DNA of 64,000 nucleotides from Sporomusa sphaeroides DSM 2875 (GCF_001941975.2 NZ_CP146991.1:3779001-3843000); one strand, 5' to 3'. Counted from the first letter of the stretch, positions 37,178-45,933 are shown. Numbers and translations are program-made. Notes: generated from the letters alone by a model not told the origin.

Positions 37178-38788
37178 TCAGGCTGTTTTAGGAATATGTA
37201 AATAGGTTCCACACCGGTCCTTTTGGATCTTGTTGTGGAGTTTGTTTAGGTTGTACCCCATACACAGTAAGAGAAATTCCGTCTGCACTTTGATGCTGCT
37301 CCTCAGCAGAAATCGCCGGAAGCCCATGTCCTGTTTGAGTACCCCAAAGGCTCCCTCTACCTGAATGGAACGGTTTAGGCGCAGCAGGATGCCTGCTTTG
37401 CTTTGGATACGCTCCTGCATTTGCCGCCTTTGTCGGAGAAAGGTTTTGGATACATACAGGTTCTTGCTCCTCTCTTCAAGCGGTGTCTTGCTTTTCCCTT
37501 TGATGCATTGGGCCTTATGCTCACAGCCGGCACACTCGGTGCAGGTGTAGACTGTTGTCACAATGGCATAGCCCGCCTTAGACCGGGTCTTTTTCTCATA
37601 TGCCGCCCGGATTGGGTGGCCCTTGTGGCAGCGATAGCTGTCACTGCTCTCAGCGTAGGGCATATTTTCCCGCCTGCCGATATCGCTCTTGTACTTGCGG
37701 GTTTTGGCCTTTTCATAATTGGCCGGTTTAATGAACGCGGTTAGTTTGTTTTCTTCGCACCAGGTGTAGTTTTCCTCGCTCTCAAAGCCTGCGTCTGCTA
37801 CCGGCTTGGTATAGCCCAATCCCTGAAGCTTCTTGAGCATTGGAATTAAGGTCTGGCTGTCGCTTCGCTCCTGAGTGATAGTGGCACCTACGATATATTC
37901 GGCATCCACTGCCAAGGTGGCATTGTAGCCGGGCTTTAACTGCCCGTTTTTCATGTGGTCTTCTTTCATCCGCAGGAACGTGGCGTCGCGGTCGGTTTTG
38001 GAAAAGCTGTTGCGTTCCCCGAAGCTGTGGTTGTAGTCGTCATATTTTTTCTGTCGGAGAAGGTATTGTTCCACCGTTTCCACCGCCCGCTGCAGCACAC
38101 TTTTACGCTGCCCCTTACCGTTAACAAAGACGATGCCTTGTCGCGCCTGCAGCACTTTGAGCTGTTTGCGCAGCTTTTTCAGGTCTTTGGCTTTGATCTT
38201 CTGGCCGACGTGAAAGCGCAGTCCCAGCTTTGCTGCAAGGACCGGCAATTGTACTTTCATTTTGGCCTGCATCTTTTGTTCATTGCTTTGTGTTGATTTC
38301 TTCCAGACAAAGCTGTAGCGGTTGGCATTGGCCTCCAGCTTGGTGCCGTCGATAAATACGCTCGACAGTGACAATTCACCTGCATCGGCCAACTGTCCGA
38401 CAAGCTGGGCGAACAGGTCGTCTATCACCTCAGTCAGTCGTTCACTGCGAAACCGGGCAATAGTCGCGTGATCGGGGGCTTTTTCCCGTCCCAACAAATA
38501 GATGAAGTTCACATCCCGCCGACAGGCCTGTTCGAGCTTACGGCTGGAATAGATGCCGTTCATGTAGCCATAGACCAGGATTTTGAATAGACGTTTCGGT
38601 GATCTCTCGATTCTGCCCAGACGGGAGTACGCGGCCTCTAATTTGCTGTAATCCATCCTTTCCAATACCGCGCTGAGTAGTCGCACCGAATCATCTGCCG
38701 GGATTATATCTCCGATGTCCATGGGTAAGACTAGTTGATATATGTTTCCATCTGTTGTATAATTTGCTTGTAATTTTTCAGTTAGCAC
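37178..38788 (-). CDS. IS1182-family DDE transposase
   Basis: 536 residues, full length. An N-terminal DUF772-type domain (PADDSVRLLSAVLERMD, with KILVYGYMNGIYSSRKLE) is followed by the DDE catalytic core: FIDGTKLEANANRYSFVWKK, then VADAGFESEENYTWCEE, and a C-terminal zinc-binding segment (CTECAGCEHKAQC) and the final EGAFGVLKQDMGFRRFLLRS block with the catalytic Glu. The frame is intact. The start is the GTG at 38788; no good Shine-Dalgarno site precedes it, which is common for transposases and keeps expression low. Confidence 0.93.
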   Translation of the reverse strand: MLTEKLQANYTTDGNIYQLVLPMDIGDIIPADDSVRLLSAVLERMDYSKLEAAYSRLGRIERSPKRLFKILVYGYMNGIYSSRKLEQACRRDVNFIYLLGREKAPDHATIARFRSERLTEVIDDLFAQLVGQLADAGELSLSSVFIDGTKLEANANRYSFVWKKSTQSNEQKMQAKMKVQLPVLAAKLGLRFHVGQKIKAKDLKKLRKQLKVLQARQGIVFVNGKGQRKSVLQRAVETVEQYLLRQKKYDDYNHSFGERNSFSKTDRDATFLRMKEDHMKNGQLKPGYNATLAVDAEYIVGATITQERSDSQTLIPMLKKLQGLGYTKPVADAGFESEENYTWCEENKLTAFIKPANYEKAKTRKYKSDIGRRENMPYAESSDSYRCHKGHPIRAAYEKKTRSKAGYAIVTTVYTCTECAGCEHKAQCIKGKSKTPLEERSKNLYVSKTFLRQRRQMQERIQSKAGILLRLNRSIQVEGAFGVLKQDMGFRRFLLRSSIKVQTEFLLLCMGYNLNKLHNKIQKDRCGTYLHIPKTA

Positions 38789-38800
38789 AAACTGATTTTA

Positions 38801-38848
38801 CAACAAAAAAATGGCTCCCGACTACTGTCGGTTGCCATTTTTTTGTTG
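38801..38848 (-). terminator. Hairpin within the IS upstream of the transposase
   Basis: 15-bp perfect stem (38801-38815 with 38834-38848) with a nested 5-bp stem (ccgac/gtcgg) and runs of seven A and T. It lies between the right IS end and the transposase start and should block read-through from the flanking gene, as seen in other insertion sequences. Confidence 0.75.
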
Positions 38849-38880
38849 TGAGGCTTTCCTAATGCGACAGCCCCATGAGC

Positions 38881-39660
38881 CTATTTCACAATATCTGCAC
38901 CAAACCACTTTTGCGAGATTTGGGCGGAAGTACCGTCTTTTTTCATTTCATTCAGCACTGTCTGCACTTTGTCGCGCAGCTCTTTATCTTCTTTTCTAAA
39001 GCCAACGCCATAGTTGCCTACCTCGCCCATCGGCTTTTCGAGCACCACATATTGCCCCATTTCTTTAGACATATAGTATCTGCCAAGGATTTCATCTGTT
39101 ACCACAGCGTCAAGCCGCCCTGATTTAAGGTCCATAAATGCGGAAATACAGTCCGGATATTTTTTGAAGTCTTTTAAAGAAGCTTTCAGTTGATCATCCT
39201 TGGTCACAACTTCGTCGCCAATGCTCGACTGCTGCACCCCCACCACTTTGCCGGCCAGGTCGGCAGAACTTTTAATTGGCGAACCGGTAAGTACGAAGAT
39301 GAGCTGCTTGCTTTCCATATACGGGTCGCTGAACAATACATTCTTTTTGCGCTCTTCCGTAATATTCATCCCATTCCACAAAGCATCAATCCGCTTGCCG
39401 TTTAATTCCGACTCTTTCGTGCTCCAGTCAATCGCTTTAAACTCTACATCCATTTTTAGTCTTTTCGAAACTTCTTTGGCCATATCGATATCAAAGCCAA
39501 CTATGTTATTCTTATCATCCCTAAAGCCCATTGGCGGAAAACTGTCATCCAAACCAATGACAATCTTTTTGACCGGCGCTTTCGTTTCAGTACTGCCGCA
39601 CCCCGCCAACATCATCCCTGCTAACATCAGCATTACTACCAATATAATTGCTTTTTTCAT
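38881..39660 (-). CDS. Amino-acid ABC transporter substrate-binding lipoprotein
   Basis: 259 residues. A lipoprotein signal peptide with the lipobox LAGC (Cys21) precedes a family 3 extracellular solute-binding domain (IVIGLDDSFPPMGFRDDKNNIVGFDIDMAKEVSKRL, with WNGMNITEERKKNVLFSDPYMES and DLKSGRLDAVVTDE). It binds a polar amino acid and should deliver it to a membrane permease and ATPase. Neither is present: directly after the stop codon lies an IS element. The operon may have been broken by the insertion, or the partners are elsewhere. The ATG follows GGAGGG. Confidence 0.92.
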   Translation of the reverse strand: MKKAIILVVMLMLAGMMLAGCGSTETKAPVKKIVIGLDDSFPPMGFRDDKNNIVGFDIDMAKEVSKRLKMDVEFKAIDWSTKESELNGKRIDALWNGMNITEERKKNVLFSDPYMESKQLIFVLTGSPIKSSADLAGKVVGVQQSSIGDEVVTKDDQLKASLKDFKKYPDCISAFMDLKSGRLDAVVTDEILGRYYMSKEMGQYVVLEKPMGEVGNYGVGFRKEDKELRDKVQTVLNEMKKDGTSAQISQKWFGADIVK

Positions 39661-39886
39661 ATAAACCCTCCGCCTATATTAATCTATTCAAATTCATAAT
39701 CCTATTTTACTTTAATTTAATAAAATGCGAAAGGGTTAAATTGATACAGAAATAAAAGTTTTACTGCTTTTTTGACAAACTATCTCCTTTATTCTCGCTA
39801 TCTTGCAATGCCAAGCATAGCTTTACAAAAAGCATTTTGTTGCGTATTATGTAATTGATTATTATTATCAATAAGCAGGTGCTGCT
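39661..39886. promoter_or_regulatory. Divergent region with Fur-box-like site
   Basis: 226 bp between the binding protein and AraC genes. At 39856-39870 the 15-mer TGATTATTATTATCA fits the Fur 7-1-7 consensus (TGATAAT-N-ATTATCA) with one mismatch, 16 bases before the AraC start. Confidence 0.6.
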
Positions 39887-40843
39887 ATGAAACAAATACG
39901 GGATAACGCTTTATATTATGCCGATATAAAAATCAGCAGGCAGTCAGACGGCTGTACCGTTTACGAACTGGAGAATGCCGAAGGAACCGGAAGTATCACC
40001 AGTTATCAGGTTTTTCCCGGTGTCAGGCTGGCGTACAACGATTTTCATACAGGTAAATGCCCTCAGCACATTTTTGAAGACAGGGATACCTTGGAGATCA
40101 ACCATTGCCGCGAAGGAAGGTTTGAATGTGAATTTATCAACGGCCTGTACACGTATTTGAGTGCAGGCGATCTTGCTGTCAATCCTTTAGTGAGTAACCG
40201 GGTCATGCATGCCACCTTCCCGCTGGAACATTATCACGGCGTATCAATCCTTATTGATCTCCAACAGGCCGCTGCCATGATTTCCACCGTATTAAAGGAC
40301 ATTTCAATTGATTTATATGCCCTGCGCGATAAACTATGTGCCGGCGACCGCTGTTTTATCATCCGGGCCAAAGATTCCATACACCATATCTTTTCAGAAC
40401 TCTATACCATTCCCGATGAAATAAAATACGGCTATTTCAAATTAAAGGTGCTCGAATTGCTGCTTTTTCTCAGTGTCATTGATGCTTCGGCACAAGCGGA
40501 AGATCGTCCGTATTTTCAAAAAAGCCAGGTAAACAAGATTAAACAAATCAAACAATTGTTAACACAGCATATTGAATATCATTTTACCTTAGAGGAATTA
40601 TCAAGACGATTCGATATATCCCTAACTGCCATGAATGCTTGTTTTAAAGCAGTTTACGGCATGCCTGTTTATACATATATACGGATGTATCGCATGCAGG
40701 CAGCAGCCGCTATGCTGCTACAGACGCAAGACAGCATCACGGTAATTGCCGGTAACGTCGGCTATGAAAATTCCAGTAAGTTTGCCAGCGCCTTTAAGGC
40801 TGTTATGCATGTCTCCCCTTCAGCTTACCGGAAATCGTATTGA
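39887..40843 (+). CDS. AraC-family regulator of an iron-type ABC locus
   Basis: 318 residues. The C-terminal ~100 residues hold a double helix-turn-helix AraC domain (FTLEELSRRFDISLTAMNACFKAVYG and ITVIAGNVGYENSSKFASAFKAVMHVSPSAYRKSY). The N-terminal half resembles AraC sensors of the siderophore type (YbtA/PchR-like). The ATG has AGGTG upstream. It precedes two half-size ABC transporter genes in the same direction (110 bp gap) and lies behind a Fur-box-like sequence. The likely role is activating the transporters when iron is scarce and a siderophore is bound; this is inferred from arrangement and the box. Confidence 0.83.
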   Translation: MKQIRDNALYYADIKISRQSDGCTVYELENAEGTGSITSYQVFPGVRLAYNDFHTGKCPQHIFEDRDTLEINHCREGRFECEFINGLYTYLSAGDLAVNPLVSNRVMHATFPLEHYHGVSILIDLQQAAAMISTVLKDISIDLYALRDKLCAGDRCFIIRAKDSIHHIFSELYTIPDEIKYGYFKLKVLELLLFLSVIDASAQAEDRPYFQKSQVNKIKQIKQLLTQHIEYHFTLEELSRRFDISLTAMNACFKAVYGMPVYTYIRMYRMQAAAAMLLQTQDSITVIAGNVGYENSSKFASAFKAVMHVSPSAYRKSY

Positions 40844-40953
40844 CTAAATGGAGCTAAACCGATTTATATGGAGTATTAGTTCCCCTGCATCTTCTTTAAA
40901 ATAGAAATCAGTTGCAAAGCTGCAGCGGACTTCTTTTTTAGGGAGGGATACCT

Positions 40954-42759
40954 GTGACTGCTCAAAAAAATCCATTGGTTGCGAGATTGTTTGAATTTGC
41001 CGGCAGTTACCGAATACTGCTTATATTGTCTTGGATTTTATCAGGGCTTAGTTCCGTACTGTCGATAGTTCCCTTTATCTGCATATGGTTCGTGATTCGT
41101 GATCTATTAAGAGTGCTGCCGGATTTTTCCCAGGCTGGGCAAACAGCTGCGTTTGGCTGGCTGGCGGTAGGCTTTGCCATTGCCAGTATTGCTTTATATT
41201 TTGCAGCATTGCTATGTTCTCATTTAGCTGCTTTTCGCGTTGAAAAAAATATGCGTAAAGAGGCTATGCATAAAATTGTAAATTTACCGCTAGGGTATTT
41301 TAATACAAATACCAGCGGCAAACTGAGAAAAATCATTGATGATAATGCCGGTTTGACACATGCCTTTTTAGCTCACCAATTGCCTGATATGTCTGGCGCT
41401 ATCGTTATGCCTGTAGCAATTTTGGCAGTTTTCTTTATGTTTGATTGGCGGCTGGGTCTGGTTTGTTTACTGCCACCGCTGCTTAGCCTGTTTTTTTTAA
41501 AAAGTATGATGGGCGGCACAAGAGCTGACCGTATGAACCATTACCTGAATGCCCTTGAGGAAATGAATACGGCGGCTGTTGAATATGTCAGGGGAATTCC
41601 GGTTGTCAAGGTCTTTCAGCAAACCGTTTATTCTTTTAAAAGTTTCCACAAATCAATTTTTAAATATTGGCAGTTCGCCTCAGATTTTGCTTTATCATGC
41701 CGTATACCTTTTGTTGGCTTTATCGTCACGATTAACCTGCCAGCCCTGCTTTTGATTCCTATCGGTATATTATTTAGCCTGACAGCGGCAGATTATCAAG
41801 GATTCCTTTTGGATCTTATCTTCTACATGCTGTTTGTCCCTTTGTGCATTTCCATGATGAGTAAAATCATGCGTATGGGCGAAAGTATCATGGTGGCACA
41901 AGAGGCGGTTAGCCGTGTATATGAAATTATCCAGGCTAAAACGCTTGCAGCAGGCAGTCTGAAGGGATCAATGAAAGATACCGGTATTTGTTTTGAAAAT
42001 GTGACCTTTACGTATCCTGGCAATCTGCAGCCGGCGGTTGATCAGGTAAGTTTTACAGTGCCGCAGGGAAAAACCTATGCGTTAGTAGGTGCTTCCGGCG
42101 GCGGTAAAACCACGTTGGCCAGCCTTGTCCCGCGCTTTTGGGATGTAACTGAGGGCAGCGTTAGCATCGGGGGAATCGATGTACGGGAGATTCAAGAAAA
42201 AGATTTAATGCAAAAAATCGCTTTTGTATTCCAAAATACCAAGTTATTCAAAGCCAGTCTGCTCTCAAATATTTGTGCGGCCAAACCGGAGGCAAGCCGG
42301 GGAGAAGCTCTTGCTGCCGCCCATCTGGCCCAGTGCGATGATATTTTGGCTAAGATGCCGCAGGGAATTGATACGGTTGTGGGAACTGGCGGTGTTTACC
42401 TTTCCGGCGGGGAACAACAGCGGATTGCGTTAGCCAGAGCCATTTTAAAAGATGCGCCGATTATTATTTTAGATGAAGCCACTGCTTTTGCCGATCCGGA
42501 AAATGAGTATCAGATTCAAAAAGCCTTCGAGCACCTGACGGCAGGAAAAACGGTATTAATGATTGCCCATCGCCTTTCTTCCATTACAAATGTGGATTGT
42601 ATCTTAGTCATGCAACAGGGCCAGATTGTGGAACAAGGCTCTCATAAACATTTAGTAAAACAACAGGGTGTATATGCCAGCATGTGGCAGGAATATCAGA
42701 CTTCCGTTTCCTGGAAAGTCGGAAAGGCGGCAGGACATGCTCACATTATTGCAAAATAA
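40954..42759 (+). CDS. ABC transporter half, YbtP/IrtA-like
   Basis: 601 residues. The N-terminal exporter-type membrane domain (six helices, about 15-320) is followed by an ATPase domain with Walker A GASGGGKTT, signature LSGGEQQR, Walker B IIILDEATAF and the switch His in IAHRLSS. The Walker B region has FADPENE in place of the usual SLD sequence. The GTG start follows GGGAGGG. It overlaps the next ABC gene by 23 bases, implying a heterodimer. Pairs of this type with an adjacent AraC gene import siderophore-iron (YbtPQ, IrtAB) even though they have an exporter fold; drug or peptide export is the alternative. Confidence 0.87.
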   Translation: MTAQKNPLVARLFEFAGSYRILLILSWILSGLSSVLSIVPFICIWFVIRDLLRVLPDFSQAGQTAAFGWLAVGFAIASIALYFAALLCSHLAAFRVEKNMRKEAMHKIVNLPLGYFNTNTSGKLRKIIDDNAGLTHAFLAHQLPDMSGAIVMPVAILAVFFMFDWRLGLVCLLPPLLSLFFLKSMMGGTRADRMNHYLNALEEMNTAAVEYVRGIPVVKVFQQTVYSFKSFHKSIFKYWQFASDFALSCRIPFVGFIVTINLPALLLIPIGILFSLTAADYQGFLLDLIFYMLFVPLCISMMSKIMRMGESIMVAQEAVSRVYEIIQAKTLAAGSLKGSMKDTGICFENVTFTYPGNLQPAVDQVSFTVPQGKTYALVGASGGGKTTLASLVPRFWDVTEGSVSIGGIDVREIQEKDLMQKIAFVFQNTKLFKASLLSNICAAKPEASRGEALAAAHLAQCDDILAKMPQGIDTVVGTGGVYLSGGEQQRIALARAILKDAPIIILDEATAFADPENEYQIQKAFEHLTAGKTVLMIAHRLSSITNVDCILVMQQGQIVEQGSHKHLVKQQGVYASMWQEYQTSVSWKVGKAAGHAHIIAK

Positions 42760-44479
42760 ATTTGCTCTCAGCGAAAGAGGCGCCCGGGATTTAATCAAAG
42801 GCAGTTTATATAGTGCCTTGACCGATCTTAGCATGCTGCTCCCTGTCGGGCTTTTTATCATGTTGCTGGATGAACTGTTACAGCCGCTGCTGGGGACAAG
42901 CACCGCAACACCAAACCTGCTGAAATATGCGCTGCTTGTAGGCGTGGTGTTCGTCGTTTTATACCTGTGCCAGTTTTGGCAGTATTCCAGCGTATTTCTT
43001 TCCACCTATACGGAAAGCGCGGCAAGAAGGATTCATTTGGCGGAAAAACTTCGTCAGTTGCCCTTGTCCTTTTTTGGCAAAAGAGATTTGGCGGATTTAA
43101 CGAATACCATTATGGGGGATTGCGCGACCTTGGAACATGCTTTTTCCCATGCTGTTCCCCAATTGTTTGGGGCTATGCTTTCCACACTTGTCATTACCAT
43201 TGGCCTCTTGTATATGGATTGGCGTATGGGACTTGCCGTATTATGGGTTATCCCGGCAGCCTTTATGATGATTATTGGTTCAAAATATCTGCAGAACCGG
43301 GCCGAGCTTAAGCATTATCAAGCCAAAAGAATTTGTGCCGATGGTATTCAGGAATGCCTTGAAACCATCCAGGATATCAAGGCCTGCAACATGCAAGAAC
43401 GGTATCTGGAAGGCTTGGACAAAAAACTGGATGCCGCCGAACAGGCGCATATTCATTCAGAACTGACCCTGGGCGCTTTTGTGACCGGTGCACAGGCGGT
43501 GCTCAGGCTTGGCCTGGCTTCGGTAATATTGGTAGGAAGTGAATTATTAATTACAGGAAAAACCGATTTGCTGACATACCTGATTTTTTTGATTACGGCG
43601 TCAAGATTGTACAATCCTTTGTCCGAAACATTGGCAAATGTCGCTGAAATTTTTATGGCGGAAATTCCTATTGCCAGAATGCAGGAAATGGCAGCACAAC
43701 CTGTGCAATGTGGTGAAAAAGATTATCGATTGAATGGCTATGACATCGAATTTGACCATGTTTCATTTGCCTACAACACCGCTGAGCCGGTTTTAAAGGA
43801 TGTTTCCTTCATTGCCAAACAAGGCGAAGTGACAGCTCTGATAGGTCCCTCCGGCGGCGGCAAGAGTACTGCTGCCAAACTGGCGGCACGTTTCTGGGAT
43901 GCAACTTCCGGTACGGTTAGGCTTGGCGGCCGGGATATAACGACAATCGAGCCGGAGGCTTTGCTGAAACATTATGCGATTGTCTTTCAGGATGTCACCT
44001 TATTTAATGACACTGTCATGGAAAACATCCGCCTGGGAAAACGTGATGCAACGGATGAAGAAGTAGCAGCAGCAGCAAGGCTGGCGATGTGTGATGAGTT
44101 TGTATCCCGTCTGCCGCTGGGGTATCATACGGTCATTGGCGAGAATGGTTCCGTACTGTCAGGCGGCGAACGCCAGCGTATTTCTATCGCCAGGGCAATT
44201 CTCAAAGATGCGCCCATCATCTTATTGGATGAAGCCACCGCTTCGTTGGACGTGGAAAATGAAACAAAGATTCAGGCGGCTTTGGCAGAGCTCATTAAAA
44301 ATAAAACGGTTTTGATCATTGCCCATCGTATGAGAACCATCGCCAATGCCGACAAGATCGTTGTTCTGTCTGACGGCTATGTCGCCCAGCAAGGCCAACC
44401 CGATGCTTTGCTAAAACAAGACGGCTTATATCGTAATATGGTTATGATTCAAAAGCAAAATATGGCTTGGTCATTATAA
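42737..44479 (+). CDS. ABC transporter half, YbtQ/IrtB-like
   Basis: 580 residues from the ATG at 42737, which lies inside the previous gene with AAAGGCGG just upstream. It has six membrane helices and a complete ATPase domain: Walker A GPSGGGKST, Q-loop FQDVTLF, signature LSGGERQR, Walker B IILLDEATASLD and IAHRMRT. It should form a heterodimer with the preceding protein. With the AraC regulator and the Fur-like box it makes a probable iron-siderophore transport locus in the inner membrane. No siderophore synthesis genes are in view. Confidence 0.87.
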   Translation: MLTLLQNKFALSERGARDLIKGSLYSALTDLSMLLPVGLFIMLLDELLQPLLGTSTATPNLLKYALLVGVVFVVLYLCQFWQYSSVFLSTYTESAARRIHLAEKLRQLPLSFFGKRDLADLTNTIMGDCATLEHAFSHAVPQLFGAMLSTLVITIGLLYMDWRMGLAVLWVIPAAFMMIIGSKYLQNRAELKHYQAKRICADGIQECLETIQDIKACNMQERYLEGLDKKLDAAEQAHIHSELTLGAFVTGAQAVLRLGLASVILVGSELLITGKTDLLTYLIFLITASRLYNPLSETLANVAEIFMAEIPIARMQEMAAQPVQCGEKDYRLNGYDIEFDHVSFAYNTAEPVLKDVSFIAKQGEVTALIGPSGGGKSTAAKLAARFWDATSGTVRLGGRDITTIEPEALLKHYAIVFQDVTLFNDTVMENIRLGKRDATDEEVAAAARLAMCDEFVSRLPLGYHTVIGENGSVLSGGERQRISIARAILKDAPIILLDEATASLDVENETKIQAALAELIKNKTVLIIAHRMRTIANADKIVVLSDGYVAQQGQPDALLKQDGLYRNMVMIQKQNMAWSL

Positions 44480-44562
44480 AAGATATACCTGCCAAGGCAA
44501 GGAAACAGCCCCAAGAAGGCGAAGCGGAATATGCGCCCACAAGGATGCGGAGCGGGCCTTCA

Positions 44563-44597
44563 GAAAAAATAAAAGAGACATGTCAGCAACATGTCCC
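44563..44597 (-). terminator. Terminator of ribB
   Basis: 9-bp stem (44575-44583 with 44589-44597), 5-base loop, followed on the minus strand by TTTTATTTTTT. It lies 32 bases past the ribB stop. Confidence 0.85.
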
Positions 44598-44628
44598 TTA
44601 ATCTATAAATAAATCTTCCCTACTGAAA

Positions 44629-45276
44629 TCAGCCAGTATGCCGTTTGCTTTGATAAGCAATAATATCGCTTATCGCAACTACAGGCATATTGGTTTTTCC
44701 GGCAAACGCCACGATTTCAGGCAGCCTTGCCATTGTACCATCGGCATTTGTTAGTTCACATAATACACCGTAAGGTTTTAAACCGGCCATTCTCATCAAA
44801 TCTACGTTAGCCTCTGTGTGACCCGCCCTTTCCAGTACACCTCCGCGCTTGGCTCGCAAGGGGAAAATATGTCCGGGACGCCGTAGCGCCTCAGGTCTTA
44901 CAGGGTCAGTAATCGCTGCTTTTACAGTAGTTACACGGTCTGCAGCGGAAACACCGGTAGTAACTCCGTTTGCCGCTTCAATGGAGACAGTAAATGGAGT
45001 TTCAAAGCTGCTTGTGTTCACTTCCACCATCATCGGCAAATTCAAGGCCTGAACTCTTTCTTCCGGTAAACACAAACACACAATCCCGCTGCCTTCACGG
45101 ATTAGCAAGGCCATTTGCTCATTCGTCAAAGACTCGGCGGCAAAAAAGATATCCCCTTCATTTTCCCGGTCTTCATCATCGGTAACTAAAACCCCTCGCC
45201 CGCTGCGCAAGGCATCAAGCGCAGCCTCTACCCTTTCAAATTCATCACCAAATTGAGCTAACAAATTTTGATTCAC
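44629..45276 (-). CDS. ribB: 3,4-dihydroxy-2-butanone-4-phosphate synthase
   Basis: 215 residues, a stand-alone RibB with no GTP cyclohydrolase II domain. It converts ribulose 5-phosphate into formate and the four-carbon precursor of the riboflavin xylene ring. Signatures: [65 protein letters not shown]. The GTG start follows AGGAGGAG. It is preceded by an FMN riboswitch, so synthesis should fall when FMN is plentiful. It is monocistronic; the other riboflavin genes must lie elsewhere. Confidence 0.95.
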   Translation of the reverse strand: MNQNLLAQFGDEFERVEAALDALRSGRGVLVTDDEDRENEGDIFFAAESLTNEQMALLIREGSGIVCLCLPEERVQALNLPMMVEVNTSSFETPFTVSIEAANGVTTGVSAADRVTTVKAAITDPVRPEALRRPGHIFPLRAKRGGVLERAGHTEANVDLMRMAGLKPYGVLCELTNADGTMARLPEIVAFAGKTNMPVVAISDIIAYQSKRHTG

Positions 45277-45390
45277 AGTATCTCCTCCTAATTTCTAGTC
45301 GGACTTACCTGAATCAGGGCATACCAGACAGACAACGGCTCCCATCTATGCTAAATTGCAGATTTTATTCATGAGAAAACTAGTTGACTG
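45277..45390 (-). promoter_or_regulatory. ribB leader, expression platform
   Basis: 114 bases between the riboswitch aptamer and the ribB start codon. No strong T-tailed terminator is obvious, so control may act on translation of the AGGAGGAG site. Confidence 0.4.
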
Positions 45391-45530
45391 CCTATCCTCT
45401 TTCATCCGGACTATACCGTCGGCACTGGCTTTTACCAGTTCTGCTGTCCTCTTTATATGTAAAGAGCGCTCGCGGGCTCATCAGTATCCTGATACACCGC
45501 CGGTGGGGAATTACGCCCCGCCCTGAGAAT
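45391..45530 (-). ncRNA. FMN riboswitch (RFN element)
   Basis: Read on the minus strand, the segment contains the conserved RFN blocks in order: cagggcgggg, ccccaccggcggt, gagcccgcgagc, then gccgacggtatagtccggatg and gaaagaggata. These form the six-way junction that binds flavin mononucleotide. It lies in front of ribB and behind a good promoter. Confidence 0.94.
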
Positions 45531-45545
45531 AAGTCGCTATACCCA

Positions 45546-45573
45546 AGTATACTTGCACATCTATTTTTGTCAA
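45546..45573 (-). promoter_or_regulatory. Sigma-A-type promoter of the riboswitch-ribB transcript
   Basis: Minus strand TTGACA (45568-45573), 16-base spacer, TATACT (45546-45551). The start point would lie just before the aptamer. Confidence 0.8.
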
Positions 45574-45633
45574 CTTTTTCTTATTCTTTTTTCATTAGGT
45601 ACCTAACTATTCTTTTGACATGTTTCACTAACA

Positions 45634-45662
45634 AGAAGCAAAATGAACGTCCCCATGCTTCT
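45634..45662. repeat. REP palindrome
   Basis: 7-bp stem agaagca/tgcttct around a 15-base loop; shares 23 identical bases (from 45633) with the copy upstream of the RAYT transposase at 48574. Confidence 0.8.
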
Positions 45663-45674
45663 CATGGATTGTAG

Positions 45675-45703
45675 TTGACAGAAGCCGCTATGTACTGTAA
45701 TGT
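45675..45703 (+). promoter_or_regulatory. Promoter of the methyltransferase leader
   Basis: TTGACA (45675-45680), 17-base spacer, TAATGT (45698-45703). It would start a leader of about 250 nucleotides. Confidence 0.7.
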
Positions 45704-45730
45704 TAATTTATAAAATGTAATGAGCAGGTG

Positions 45731-45793
45731 ATGAACATCCGGCGTACCAGATGTCATAAAATCAGTAGCATAAGTATGACTGGAAAAGAGTAG
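45731..45793 (+). CDS. Candidate 20-residue leader peptide
   Basis: Short ORF reading MNIRRTRCHKISSISMTGKE, ending with TAG at 45791-45793 inside the pairing segment that controls the downstream terminator. It is basic and contains R-T-R, which matches the +X+ pattern known from drug-dependent ribosome-arrest peptides. AGCAGGTG precedes the ATG but with almost no spacing, so translation efficiency is doubtful. No homology claim is made. Confidence 0.4.
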   Translation: MNIRRTRCHKISSISMTGKE

Positions 45794-45900
45794 ATAAAAT
45801 CAATTCTATAGGTTAAGAACTAACTGCTTTGACAGTTTAGTTTTTGTACCTGATGTTTGATTTTATTTTTACTCTTAACTTTTCTTCACCTTAGGAGATG

Positions 45901-45933
45901 AGCCGTAGAATAAAATCTACGGCTTTTTATTTT
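45901..45933 (+). terminator. Attenuator terminator ahead of the methyltransferase gene
   Basis: 9-bp perfect stem (45901-45909 with 45916-45924), loop ataaaa, then TTTTATTTT. It is placed 25-30 bases before the start codon, so it must be bypassed for expression. Confidence 0.85.

Larger units (their letters stand above)
37007..38875 (-). mobile_element. IS1182-type insertion sequence, apparently complete
   Basis: 1869 bp bounded by 13-bp perfect terminal inverted repeats TGGGGCTGTCGCA (37007-37019, and as its complement at 38863-38875), with one transposase gene inside. No clear target-site duplication is visible in the flanks. It sits between the UPF0251 gene and the end of the amino-acid binding protein gene, whose stop codon is only 5 bases outside the right end. 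An internal hairpin at 38801-38848 faces incoming transcription. Confidence 0.88.

Noticed and set aside
37403-38296. Rightward frames of about 113 codons within the IS
   Set aside because: Antisense to the intact transposase; no passenger gene signature.
36983-38900. Target-site duplication for the IS
   Set aside because: Flanks (…aaaaaac and tgagcct…) share no direct repeat, so none is claimed.
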